Positions 52,668 to 61,910 of a stretch of 64,000 nt of DNA are shown one piece after another. The notes below the pieces were generated by a model. That model did no database searches. It had not been told where the DNA came from and saw only the letters and a program-made list of their open reading frames with translations. The stretch covers positions 1,297,193 through 1,361,192 of the forward strand of contig NZ_AP018316.1 in assembly GCF_002368115.1 (NCBI RefSeq), given 5' to 3'. The translations under genes were made by a program, and so were the position numbers. The stretch is from Dolichospermum compactum NIES-806. GTDB taxonomy: Bacteria; Cyanobacteriota; Cyanobacteriia; Cyanobacteriales; Nostocaceae. The stretch's first letter is position 1; the number at the start of each line of letters is the position of its first letter.

Positions 52668-53774
52668 ATGTTGAACTTATTTAAGTCCTGGGTGAAGAAT
52701 AGCCTAAAAGTAATATTGCTATTAACAATATTTTTAGGCACAAGTACGGCTGGGTGGACTCCCGCTAGTAATGCCGGCTTACCAGCAGGAAACGCAATTA
52801 CCGACGGTAAGGCTTTGTTGCGCTATGCACTGCCGATAGATAATCAACCTGTCCGTAAATTGCAAGCCAGTTTAGAGGATATTTCTAACCAACTGCGGGC
52901 AAATAAACGATGGGGTGCAGTTAATAATGACCTCAAACAGGCATTGCGAATACTCGATAAACCTTCCCAAATATTAGCAAGCGTTCCGGAAGAACGCCAA
53001 CCTCAAGCCGAAGCTTGGATGACTGAATTGAAATCTGGCATCATAGAACTGCAAGAAGTGGTGAAAACTAAACAAAAAGAACCCGTTCTTGACGGAAGAG
53101 CTAAATTACTCAATCTTGTTAGCTTGTTAGAAGAATCAATGGTGAAGGAATTCCCCTTTGAAGTCCCGGCTGAGTATAGTAACTTACCCCAACTCAAAGG
53201 ACGCGCTACCATTGCTTTTAAAACTAATAAAGGTGATTTGACTGTAGTTGTTGATGGCTATAGCGCTCCCGTGACTGCTGGTAACTTTGTTGATTTGGTA
53301 CAAAGAGGTTTTTATAACGGTTTAGAGTTCACCCGTTCGGAAGAATCTTATTTTCTCCAAACCGGAGATCCTGTAGGTAAGGAAGTCGGTTTTATTGATC
53401 CTCAAACTGGCGAATATCGGGCTGTTCCTTTAGAAATTCTAGTCCAAGGTGAAAAAGAACCAACCTATGGCATTACTCTCGAAGAAGCTGGACGTTATTT
53501 AGATATGCCGGTTTTACCATTTTCGTCTTTTGGCGCTTTAGTTATGGCACGTCCAGAAAATGAAGCTAATGGTGGTTCTTCTCAAGTTTTCTTTTTCCTT
53601 TTTGAACCAGAACTTACTCCCGCAGGACGTAATCTTTTAGATGGTCGTTATTCTGTGTTTGGTTATTTGACTGAAGGGAGAGAGGTTTTAGATAAACTCA
53701 AAGCTGGTGACAAAATTGAATCTGCAACCGTTGTTAAAGGAATTGAAAATTTAGTTCAGCCTCAAGCAGCTTAA
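52668..53774 (+). CDS. lumenal cyclophilin-type peptidyl-prolyl isomerase (TLP40/CYP38-like)
   Basis: 368 aa. A Sec signal peptide (about 1-37, ending ASNA, after a long hydrophobic stretch) targets it to the lumen or periplasm. The helical domain at ~45-165 is typical of CYP38/TLP40 proteins, and the cyclophilin domain follows (about 180-362: ATIAFKTNKGDLTVVVDGYSAPVTAGNFVDLVQRGFYNGLEFTR, LVMARPENEANGGSSQVFFFLFEPEL). Relatives assist photosystem II assembly. The active-site Arg context of classical cyclophilins is altered, so catalytic activity may be low. Confidence 0.9.
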   Translation: MLNLFKSWVKNSLKVILLLTIFLGTSTAGWTPASNAGLPAGNAITDGKALLRYALPIDNQPVRKLQASLEDISNQLRANKRWGAVNNDLKQALRILDKPSQILASVPEERQPQAEAWMTELKSGIIELQEVVKTKQKEPVLDGRAKLLNLVSLLEESMVKEFPFEVPAEYSNLPQLKGRATIAFKTNKGDLTVVVDGYSAPVTAGNFVDLVQRGFYNGLEFTRSEESYFLQTGDPVGKEVGFIDPQTGEYRAVPLEILVQGEKEPTYGITLEEAGRYLDMPVLPFSSFGALVMARPENEANGGSSQVFFFLFEPELTPAGRNLLDGRYSVFGYLTEGREVLDKLKAGDKIESATVVKGIENLVQPQAA

Positions 53775-54085
53775 TAAGAGATTAAAATCAAAATGTAGGG
53801 ACGTTTGAGTTTGATAAACGTCTCTACTTTCTAAGAGGATGTTTGAAAAATCTAATTTATTACTTGCCTTGGCGACTGGAAGTCGCGGCTACACAGACAA
53901 AACCCATCTTCATGGGTTTCAAACCCTTAATTTTTAGTTAGTCCACGCAGGTGGACTTCGTTTGTGTAGTAGCGATTTCTAATCGCCGATAGCGTAGCGT
54001 GGCGTTAGCCATAAACTTTTAAAATATCCTCTAAAAGCGACTCTAACCTTTTCCGCTTGCGGTTAGTAGTAATAACGTCTTTCAA
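53775..54085. repeat. repeat-rich spacer with GTCGCGGCTACACAGACAAA element
   Basis: Contains a common cyanobacterial dispersed repeat: GTCGCGGCTACACAGACAAA with CCCATCTTCATGGGTTTC inside it and the complementary TTTGTGTAGTAGCGATTTCT further on. No gene. Confidence 0.65.
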
Positions 54086-54691
54086 TTAATTCTTGAGTCT
54101 ATCCATTATTTTCCTTAATTTAACTAGAACGTTGTTTTCTAAACTTGTAGACCAACGATATTTATAGCTTTCATGCTGGTATATACTAACCTTTTCCTTG
54201 AGGTTTTCTATATATTCAATTAGTTCCGCCAAATCTTTTTGAGTTTTAACGCCCCTAACAATACCAGCAGTCTTTAGGTAATAACTCCCTATTACCTCTG
54301 CTTCTTCTTCTGAAGCATGATGATCTTTACGGTAATGGCGGATTTTACCATTCATTTCTTCAAAATAAGAGGCTAGACTTCTGACAAGAGCAAAATCTAG
54401 TTCATCTAGTTTTTTAGGTTCATAATTAATTTTTTCTTAAACTGATTTAGGAGGAGTGTCTGGTTCAGAAATAAAAGCGGAGGTTTGGATTGGATCAGAA
54501 TTTTGAGATTAAGCATTACTAAAGATATACTCTAGAGTTTTTACACAATCCAGGAAAGATGATATATTGCGGGCAATTACCTGTTTCGTCTGAGTATTGA
54601 TGATCGCATATCCAGAACCTTCATTAACTACAGCATATTGCCCCTGTACTGTTACATAGGCGTTTGTGTCTATTCTTTTGATGTCACTCAT
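54086..54691 (-). pseudogene. 202-codon frame interrupted by two in-frame TAA codons
   Basis: Starting at MSDIKRIDTNAYVTVQGQYA, the frame reaches TAA at codon 61 (54509-54511), continues SQNSDPIQTSAFISEPDTPP, meets TAA at codon 85 (54437-54439), then runs EKINYEPKKLDELDFALVRS, then LASYFEEMNGKIRHYRKD, to a normal end at 54086. All pieces are in one phase with no frameshift and protein-like composition. It may be a decayed gene, or two separate small genes (54509-54691, 60 aa; 54086-54355, 89 aa). Family not recognised. Confidence 0.5.
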
Positions 54692-54848
54692 TTGGGAAAC
54701 TAAAAAAATAACTATCTGTAGTATCCCCTAATTTCGACAAAAACTTGCATAACCAACCACTATAGGGGTTATCGCGCTTGATACAATACAATCCAGGGCG
54801 GGGTTTCCCCGCCCCTACAGACTTGACGATTTGCTGACTGTATCTCAC

Positions 54849-55490
54849 TCAAGTGCATACCGCTATAGCTTCTCCTAATCGTTTTAAAATTTGCAACACT
54901 TCAGCTAATTCATGTCGTCGGGGAAATAGGGAAAATGTGCGTGATACGTCGTATTCAGGTTTGTCTGTGATAGCTAGTTTTATAAATATAAATTCATCGC
55001 CATTTGTAGCCATACCAAATACTGATTTATCCCGGTGGGGAGTAGTTAACATATAGGCTAATAACTGCGGTATTGCTGCGACAACTGAAATGCTATTTCG
55101 TTTAGATTCAACCACAAAAATCCAAAGTTCTCCCTGTACAACTAGGACATCAATAAAACCGCGAATTGTTTCTTCTGGTTCTTCAATTTCTAAAGTTATG
55201 CCATAGGGTGAACGAATTCGGTAAGGTGAATCTAGAAAACCTGCAAGTTCCAAAAGTGGTGAAACGACTAAAAGATTAATTGTCCCTTCTAATAATAGAC
55301 TATCAACACGATGATAATCATAACGCTGTTTAATGCGAGTAACACCTGATTGTTCTTGTGGTTTGAGTTGGGGTAAATCTATCAACCATTCATTAAAAAA
55401 GTTTTCATCTTCTGCTTGGTGTAAGTTACAACGAGCTTGTAAATCACTCAAGCTTTTAATAGTGTCTGTAATGCCAACGGTAGAAACCAT
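54849..55490 (-). CDS. HSDR_N-like nuclease-fold protein
   Basis: A 213-aa stand-alone protein resembling the N-terminal domain of type I restriction R subunits. Core: QRYDYHRVDSLLLEGTINLLVVSPLLELAGFL, GFIDVLVVQGELWIFVVESKRNSISV (Asp plus E-x-K), AIPQLLAYMLTTPH. No helicase or methylase neighbour. Similar in type to the nifH-element gene at 6968. Activity unproven. Confidence 0.75.
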   Translation of the reverse strand: MVSTVGITDTIKSLSDLQARCNLHQAEDENFFNEWLIDLPQLKPQEQSGVTRIKQRYDYHRVDSLLLEGTINLLVVSPLLELAGFLDSPYRIRSPYGITLEIEEPEETIRGFIDVLVVQGELWIFVVESKRNSISVVAAIPQLLAYMLTTPHRDKSVFGMATNGDEFIFIKLAITDKPEYDVSRTFSLFPRRHELAEVLQILKRLGEAIAVCT

Positions 55491-55550
55491 TTCTGCTACC
55501 TTTAAAAATATCTCAGATTTGTAGGGTAGCTAACCCACTATTTACACTGA

Positions 55551-56123
55551 CTATCCCAAATTACCTGCATTGAATACCTGCTCAACTGTAATATTCAATT
55601 CGGAAAAAGTCCGCGATATAATTTTTTGATTAGCAGTAAATACCGTATCTTCATATAATCCTTCTTCCAGAAATAACACAGAAATCTTATTCTCTAAAGG
55701 ATCGACAATCCAATATTCAGGAACTCCTAAAGCTGCATATTCCGACCGTTTATAACGATAATCTCTTTTTACCGATTCTGGACTAACCACTTCGATAATC
55801 AATAATGGTGGTGATTGAAATACAGCAGAAGTATTTTGTAATTCCTTTGCATCTTCTAGGGTGACTACACACAAATCACTCAACCGCGATTTGTTTCTAC
55901 TTGTTCTCACCCCAGTTTCCCGAAAACACAGCCAATGTAGAGTTAAACGCTTTATTTCCGCTGTTAATGTTGTATCAAGAAAATTGACAATCAAGAAATG
56001 TTCAATTTTTGGTGGGTTCATAATTTCTAACTGTCCATCAACCAGTTCATACTTCAAACCAAATCCATCATCATAGTTTAAGTATTCCTCAAAGGAGAGG
56101 TTTTTTACTAATGTTGTTACCAT
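55551..56123 (-). CDS. Uma2 family (DUF820) protein
   Basis: A complete 190-aa Uma2 protein: LSFEEYLNYDDGFGLKYELVDGQLEIMNPP, LCVVTLEDAKEL, PPLLIIEVVSPESVKRDYRYKRSEYAALGVPEYWIVDPLENKISVLFL. Family function unresolved. Confidence 0.87.
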   Translation of the reverse strand: MVTTLVKNLSFEEYLNYDDGFGLKYELVDGQLEIMNPPKIEHFLIVNFLDTTLTAEIKRLTLHWLCFRETGVRTSRNKSRLSDLCVVTLEDAKELQNTSAVFQSPPLLIIEVVSPESVKRDYRYKRSEYAALGVPEYWIVDPLENKISVLFLEEGLYEDTVFTANQKIISRTFSELNITVEQVFNAGNLG

Positions 56124-56149
56124 ATCAATATTGTCCTAGATGATACTTT

Positions 56150-56216
56150 TATTTTAGTCTGTAAATTGACACTCTCAGGTCTAAAGACACTGAGATTCTT
56201 TAATCAACGATATGAC
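56150..56216 (-). other. putative tnpB right end / guide-RNA region
   Basis: Directly downstream of tnpB the minus strand carries CTCAGTGTCTTTAGACCTGAG (a hairpin, two pieces CTCAG/CTGAG) followed by AGTGTCAA, the type of right end seen in IS200/IS605 elements. In TnpB systems the guide (omega) RNA is encoded across this end. Confidence 0.5.
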
Positions 56217-57410
56217 TTACTCAGGCAGGATTTCTCCAGTCTGAATAGAGGTCTTATCTCCTAAAGCGTTGCTTGCGTCTAGCGCAAAAGTTCCGGTATG
56301 TCCTACCGTACTCAATCCTCGACTCAGGATATTTCTAGCCGCATTTTCATCTCTATCCATCACACAACCGCATTTACAAGTATGCGTTCTAGTGGACAGA
56401 GATTTTTTGACAATTTCACCACAGCTAGAGCATTCTTGGCTCGTGTATTGCGGGTTAACCGCTACTCTTACCCTCTTGAATACGAGTCCAAAATATTCAA
56501 GCCAGACACGAAACTGATACCAAGATGCGTCGTTAATAGACTTAGCTAGACAATGATTTTTCACCAGATTTTTAATTCTCAAATCTTCGTAGGATATCAA
56601 GTCGTTAGACTGAACTACGCACCGTGCTAATTTCACAGCATGGTCTTTACGTTTCCTACTTATTTTGAGGTGGCGTTTTCCTAAAATCTGTCTAGCTTTG
56701 CCCCTATTCTTTGAACCTTTGATTTTTCTAGAAACACGACGTTGCGAACGTTTAAGAACTTTTTCCCCAATACGCAGAAATTTAGGATTCTCAATCATTA
56801 CACCATTGGAGTCGGTGTAGTATTCTTTTAGTCCTACATCTAATCCAATTGTATTTCCTGATGGTTCTACATTTTCTCGACGGTTCACATCAATACAAAA
56901 TTGACAATAATAACCATCAGCCCGTTTTACCAATCTTACCCGTTTTATTTGGTTGATTTGGTAGAAATGAAGGTCACGAGTTCCCTTGATTTTTAATCTA
57001 CCAATACCCTTTTTGTCGGTAAATGTGATGGATTTACGATTATCAGCAAGCCGCCATCCTGATGTTTTATATTCAACAGAACGACAATCTTTTTGAAATT
57101 GAGGATATCCCTTTAAACCAGGAATATTCTTCTTGCAATTATCGTAAAACCGAGAGATAGAAGACCATGCCCGTTCAGCACTAGCTTGTCGCGCCATTGA
57201 ATTGAGTTCATTAGCAAACGGTAAATTAGCTGCTAGTACAGCACAATATTTTTGCAAGTCATTTTTGCCTGTATCTTTAACATCCATCCATAGCCGAATA
57301 CAGCTATTACGAACGAATTGGGCAGTACGAATTGCATCATCTATTGCTGTTAACTGAACTGATTTTCCGTAAACTTTAAACTCAAAAATTAGCATTATTC
57401 CCACTTCCAA
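56217..57410 (-). CDS. tnpB: IS200/IS605-family TnpB nuclease (solo)
   Basis: A 397-aa RNA-guided nuclease of the transposon-associated OrfB family. RuvC residues: D191 (IGLDVGLKEY), E275 (LISYEDLRIK) and the DRDENAARNIL aspartate (352/354). The zinc ribbon is C327-x2-C330 and C345-x-C347. All are intact and the length is normal. No tnpA is near, so it is an IS1341-type, non-autonomous element. The frame starts MEVGIM; MLIFEFKVYG is an alternative start five codons in. Confidence 0.92.
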   Translation of the reverse strand: MEVGIMLIFEFKVYGKSVQLTAIDDAIRTAQFVRNSCIRLWMDVKDTGKNDLQKYCAVLAANLPFANELNSMARQASAERAWSSISRFYDNCKKNIPGLKGYPQFQKDCRSVEYKTSGWRLADNRKSITFTDKKGIGRLKIKGTRDLHFYQINQIKRVRLVKRADGYYCQFCIDVNRRENVEPSGNTIGLDVGLKEYYTDSNGVMIENPKFLRIGEKVLKRSQRRVSRKIKGSKNRGKARQILGKRHLKISRKRKDHAVKLARCVVQSNDLISYEDLRIKNLVKNHCLAKSINDASWYQFRVWLEYFGLVFKRVRVAVNPQYTSQECSSCGEIVKKSLSTRTHTCKCGCVMDRDENAARNILSRGLSTVGHTGTFALDASNALGDKTSIQTGEILPE

Positions 57411-57562
57411 TCTTATACTACTATTTGTGGCGTAAGATTGTCAAGATATTTAGCAGTACAAGATTAAAGGCGGTTAAAACCGCCCGTGTCGCTTATATCT
57501 CTTTCTCTGAAGCCACTGAGCTTTACGCTTACCAGATACTTCTGTAATCAGTAAATGTTATT
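57411..57562. other. tnpB left end / thiL upstream region
   Basis: Contains the hairpin GGCGGTTAAAACCGCC (57470-57485) that may mark the element's left end. The remainder should hold the thiL promoter. Confidence 0.5.
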
Positions 57563-58630
57563 ATGAATAATAATTTATCTTCCCTGCGAGTTCGAGATAT
57601 TGGTGAACAAGGTCTTTTAGAAAGATTACAACGCTTTTGTCCACCCGATATCATTGGTGATGATGCCGCAGTATTGGAAACTTTACCAAATCAATCTTTA
57701 ATTGTCACCACAGATATGCTGATTGACGGCGTGCATTTTAGCGATGTTACCACCTCTCCAGAGGATGCAGGTTGGCGGGCTGCGGCGGCTAATTTGTCCG
57801 ATTTAGCAGCAATGGGGGCGACTCCAGTGGGAATAACTGTGGGACTAGGTTTACCAGCAGATGTAACTGTAAGTTGGGTAGAGAGACTATATCAGGGCAT
57901 GACAGAATGCTTATCAAAATATCATGTTCCCATAGTAGGTGGTGATATAGTGCGATCGCCCATTACCACTTTAGCAATTACCGCCTTTGGTCAAGCCAAC
58001 CCCAATTTCATCATCCGTCGTTCCACTGCCCAAGTAGGAGATGCTATTGTCATCACAGGTATACATGGAGCGTCCCGTGCAGGCTTAGAATTACTCTTAA
58101 ATCCAGAAATAGGTCAAAACCTCAAAACTGAAGCCAAGGCAGCCTTAATCACCGCTCATCAACGCCCCAACCCCCGTTTAGATGTCTTACCTATTTTGTG
58201 GAAAATTGTAGAATCCCAATCCAAAATCCAAAATCTAAAATCTAAAATTACCGTTGCTGGCATGGATAGCAGCGACGGTTTAGCAGATGCAATATTACAA
58301 ATTTGCCGAGCCAGTCAAGTTGGTGCAGTTATAGAATTTAGTAAAATCCCCTTATCATCAGCCTTTAAAAACTGGCTAACACCAGAAAAATCATTAGAAT
58401 ATGCCCTCTACGGTGGCGAAGATTTTGAATTAGTCCTGTGTTTACCACCAGAAACAGCATTAGCATTAGTACAAAATCTAGGAACAGGTGCAGCCATCAT
58501 TGGCACAATTACCCCAGGCTCAAACGTGATTTTACACCACGAAAAAGCAGAAATCCCCGACCAGGTTTTAAGCCTCAGCCAGGGATTTCAACATTTTGCT
58601 CAGGCGGGGTTTCCCCGCCCATTCCATTAG
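57563..58630 (+). CDS. thiL: thiamine-monophosphate kinase
   Basis: 355 aa, phosphorylates TMP to thiamine diphosphate. PurM/ThiL-type motifs: IGDDAAVLETLPNQSLIVTTDMLIDGVHF, AAANLSDLAAMGATPVGITVGLGLP, IVGGDIVRSPITTLAITAFGQ, GMDSSDGLADAI, YALYGGEDFELVLCLP. An unusual SQSKIQNLKSKITVA segment (about 216-231) is encoded by an in-frame heptamer repeat. The C-terminal tail (FPRPFH) runs into repeat DNA. Confidence 0.95.
   Translation: MNNNLSSLRVRDIGEQGLLERLQRFCPPDIIGDDAAVLETLPNQSLIVTTDMLIDGVHFSDVTTSPEDAGWRAAAANLSDLAAMGATPVGITVGLGLPADVTVSWVERLYQGMTECLSKYHVPIVGGDIVRSPITTLAITAFGQANPNFIIRRSTAQVGDAIVITGIHGASRAGLELLLNPEIGQNLKTEAKAALITAHQRPNPRLDVLPILWKIVESQSKIQNLKSKITVAGMDSSDGLADAILQICRASQVGAVIEFSKIPLSSAFKNWLTPEKSLEYALYGGEDFELVLCLPPETALALVQNLGTGAAIIGTITPGSNVILHHEKAEIPDQVLSLSQGFQHFAQAGFPRPFH
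58209..58252 (+). repeat. heptamer repeat inside thiL
   Basis: ATCCAAA, ATCCAAA, ATCTAAA, ATCTAAA units, the same type as the intergenic STRR arrays at 14.9 and 63.5 kb, sitting in the thiL reading frame without breaking it. Confidence 0.8.
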
Positions 58631-58676
58631 TCAGTGGTCTTCAAACAAAGAACGACTGACCACTGACAAAGGACAA

Positions 58677-59690
58677 TTACGCCCATTTTGCAGCTACTAA
58701 TTCCGCCAAATCAAGAACACGTTGGCTATAACCCCACTCATTGTCATACCATGCCATAACTTTCACCATGTCATTGCCCATAACAAGAGTCAAGCTGGCA
58801 TCAACAACAGAAGATTCATCTGTACCTTGATAGTCAGAAGATACAAGTTCCAATTCAGTGTAACCCAAAATGCCTTTAAGAGAACCTTGAGAAGCCTCTT
58901 TCAGTGCTTGATTAACTTCTTCGGCAATAGTGCGCTTTTCAGTTTGCACTACAAAGTCCACCATGGAAACGTTAGGGGTTGGTACGCGCAAAGCGACACC
59001 ATTTAACTTACCCTTCAACTGAGGAAGTACCAAAGCTACTGCTTTTGCCGCACCTGTAGAAGTGGGAACAATGTTGATAGCTGCTGCTCTAGCCCGACGC
59101 AAATCACGGTGGGAAGCGTCCAATAAACGCTGATCACCTGTGTAGCTGTGGGTAGTTGTCATGATACCTTTAATGATACCAAATTTTTCATCTAATACCT
59201 TGGCAATGGGAGCTAAACAGTTGGTTGTACAACTAGCATTACTGATGATGTTATGTTTGTTGTGGTCATAATCATGATGATTTACACCAACGACAAAAGT
59301 ACCATCTTCATTTTTACCGGGGGCTGTAATCAGAACCTTTTTAGCTCCGGCATTTACGTGCCTCATTGCTCCTTCTTTGCTGGTAAAAACGCCTGTTGAT
59401 TCGATAATCAGGTCAATTCCCCATTCTTTCCAGGGCAAGTTGTCTGGGTTGCGATCAGATACGCATTTAATTGTATTACCATTAATTGTGATGGAGTTAT
59501 CATCAGCACTAATATCTACACCTTTTAACTTGCCCAGCATGGAGTCATATCTAAGCAGGTGAGCATTAGTTCTAGGGTCGGATGTGTCATTAATCCCAAC
59601 CAGTTGAATATTGCTATTTTCTCTCCCCACCCAGCAGCGTGCAAAGTTACGTCCAATGCGCCCGAAACCGTTAATTGCAACTCTAATCAC
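58677..59690 (-). CDS. gap2: glyceraldehyde-3-phosphate dehydrogenase, Calvin-cycle type
   Basis: 337 aa from a GTG start (VIRVAINGFGRIGRNFARCW), which fits the family better than the ATG 51 bp upstream. It has the Rossmann glycine motif, the catalytic cysteine in SNASCTTNCLAP, and the substrate loop THSYTGDQRLLDASHRDLRRARAAA. Sequence style is the plastid/cyanobacterial GapA/B (Gap2) form using NADPH in photosynthesis rather than the glycolytic Gap1. Convergent with thiL. Confidence 0.93.
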   Translation of the reverse strand: MIRVAINGFGRIGRNFARCWVGRENSNIQLVGINDTSDPRTNAHLLRYDSMLGKLKGVDISADDNSITINGNTIKCVSDRNPDNLPWKEWGIDLIIESTGVFTSKEGAMRHVNAGAKKVLITAPGKNEDGTFVVGVNHHDYDHNKHNIISNASCTTNCLAPIAKVLDEKFGIIKGIMTTTHSYTGDQRLLDASHRDLRRARAAAINIVPTSTGAAKAVALVLPQLKGKLNGVALRVPTPNVSMVDFVVQTEKRTIAEEVNQALKEASQGSLKGILGYTELELVSSDYQGTDESSVVDASLTLVMGNDMVKVMAWYDNEWGYSQRVLDLAELVAAKWA

Positions 59691-60275
59691 AGTGTCTTGC
59701 CCTCTGTATTTATGCCTATAAGTTGATATCGTTGACCCCAATCATATCGCAAAGGGGGCGGCTATTTATAACCAGAAAGTTTTAGATCAACAAAAAAATC
59801 CAGATTTTATTTATAAACTATGAGAGTCGAGGGGGCAGAGGGCAGGGAAAACTTCTTAACAACTGACAACTGACCACTGACTAATGACGATTTTTATAAA
59901 TTGCACAATAATTTCACTACCGATGTACTATTGTAGTCAATTCCGACAGAGGCTTTTGGTAAGTGATGCAAGTTGCTATATCTTAGTCTATGCTACTTAG
60001 TTCTAAAACAATCACAACAAAATGTATTTAAATTTACACAATTTTCTTTCCCGATGTAGCAGAAATTTTCAGAATAATCTTATGGGCAGATTAAAAACAG
60101 CAAGAATTTTCGACCGGGGGGTAATCTGGCTCACAGAGCAAAACGAAAGTCAAAATTTAATCATTCAGCAGGGATGAATATTTTGGATGGCATAGTTAGG
60201 ATATGTAACAATCAAAATCCTGTTATGATACGCGTGTCTTATGTGGTTCTGGTGTGGTGTAAGAGGTAAATAAAA
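59691..60275. other. gap2-murC divergent upstream region
   Basis: 585 bp without a gene, holding both promoters. A short CAACTGACAACTGACCACTG heptamer-like run lies at 59860-59881. A GTGTAAGAGGTAAATAAAA ribosome-binding context precedes murC. Confidence 0.5.
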
Positions 60276-61736
60276 ATGAGTAATTCTATAGATTTTAGTG
60301 GCAGACCATTTCATTTCATTGGGATTGGTGGGATTGGAATGTCTGCTTTGGCTTATGTTCTAACTAAACGCCAATTGCCAGTATCCGGTTCAGATTTACG
60401 TGCTAACCATATTACGCACAAGTTAGAATCCCTGGGCGCTCACATTTTCAGTAAACAAGAAGCCAACAATTTGGAATTTTTTCTGCCCGAAGTAGCGGCT
60501 AATACCGTACCATTAACTTCTCCTGAAAACTTTTCTGCTGTGAAAACCACTTTACCCCAAGTGATTTGTTCTACAGCCATTAATGCTAGTAATTTGGAAT
60601 ATAAAGCGGCTCTAGAATTAGGTTGCCCCATTTGGCATCGTTCTGATGTTCTCGCGGCTTTGATTGCTGATTACTACAGTATCGCTGTAGCAGGAACTCA
60701 TGGCAAGACGACTACTAGTAGTATGATTGGTTATATGCTATTGCAAGCTGGGCTTGATCCGACAATTTTGGTCGGTGGTGAAGTTAAGGCTTGGGAAGGT
60801 AATGCTAGAATGGGTGCAAGCCGTTATTTAGTAGCAGAGGCAGATGAGTCCGATGGTTCTCTGGTAAAACACGCTCCAGAGATTGGTATTATTACTAATA
60901 TTGAATTAGATCATCCTGACCACTATGAGACATTGGAAGAGGTGGTTGATACCTTCCAAACCTTTGCTCAAGGTTGCAAAACTTTGGTGGGTAGCATTGA
61001 TTGTGAGACAGTGCGTGATAGGTTTAAACCAACCATTACCTATAGTCTTTACCCAGATAAAGGTGCTGATTACACCGTTACCAATATAGATTATCGTGCT
61101 GATGGCACAACAGCTTTGGTATGGGAAAAGGGTAAAGCTTTGGGTTTATTAAATTTACAGCTATTGAGTCATCATAACCTCAGCAATTCTCTAGCAGCAG
61201 TAGCTGTGGGTAGAGTTTTGGGATTAGAATTTGGAGAAATTGCCCAAGGTATTGCTACATTTGAAGGTGCAAGACGACGGTTTGAGTTCCGAGGTGAAGC
61301 GGCTGGGGTGACTTTTATTGATGATTATGCTCATCATCCTAGTGAAATTCGTGCTACTTTAGCCGCTGCTCGTCTGCAAGCTAGACCGGGACAAAGGGTA
61401 GTTGCTATCTTCCAACCCCATCGTTATACGCGGACATTAACGTTTTTAGAAGAGTTTGCTGAGTCCTTTACTCATGCTGATTTGGTTGTGCTGACGGATA
61501 TTTATAGTGCGGGTGAACCGGATTTAGGACAAGTGAGTGGACAGGATTTAGCTACTGCGATTAGTAAACACAATCCTGAAGTGGTTTATCAACAAACTTT
61601 ATCTTTGGTTAGTGAGTTTTTACTGCAAACCTTATGTCCGGGGGATTTGGCGCTGTTTTTAGGTGCGGGTAACTTAAATCAGGCTATTCCCGAACTGATT
61701 ACCATGATGAGTGAACCAGCGATCGCCACTTCTTAG
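60276..61736 (+). CDS. murC: UDP-N-acetylmuramate--L-alanine ligase
   Basis: 486 aa, cytoplasmic peptidoglycan synthesis; adds L-Ala to UDP-MurNAc. N-terminal Rossmann motif HFIGIGGIGMSALA, ATP-binding AGTHGKTTTSSMI, central EADESDGSLVKHAPEIGIITNIELDHPDHY, and DDYAHHPSEIRATLAAARL of the C-terminal domain. Followed by murB 174 bp on. Confidence 0.97.
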   Translation: MSNSIDFSGRPFHFIGIGGIGMSALAYVLTKRQLPVSGSDLRANHITHKLESLGAHIFSKQEANNLEFFLPEVAANTVPLTSPENFSAVKTTLPQVICSTAINASNLEYKAALELGCPIWHRSDVLAALIADYYSIAVAGTHGKTTTSSMIGYMLLQAGLDPTILVGGEVKAWEGNARMGASRYLVAEADESDGSLVKHAPEIGIITNIELDHPDHYETLEEVVDTFQTFAQGCKTLVGSIDCETVRDRFKPTITYSLYPDKGADYTVTNIDYRADGTTALVWEKGKALGLLNLQLLSHHNLSNSLAAVAVGRVLGLEFGEIAQGIATFEGARRRFEFRGEAAGVTFIDDYAHHPSEIRATLAAARLQARPGQRVVAIFQPHRYTRTLTFLEEFAESFTHADLVVLTDIYSAGEPDLGQVSGQDLATAISKHNPEVVYQQTLSLVSEFLLQTLCPGDLALFLGAGNLNQAIPELITMMSEPAIATS

Positions 61737-61910
61737 GCTAAGAACTGCACTTCAGTAGTATTTTCATCAATTCGCTGCCATCTGGCAAGATTCACCAAGT
61801 CAGGAGTAAAACCCTTTTTGAGGCTGAGTTTCACAGTTAATTGATGTCTTCACTACTTTGTCCGTTGCTATAAATAACAAATGTCAAAAATTCACTAAAT
61901 TGAAGTAAAG

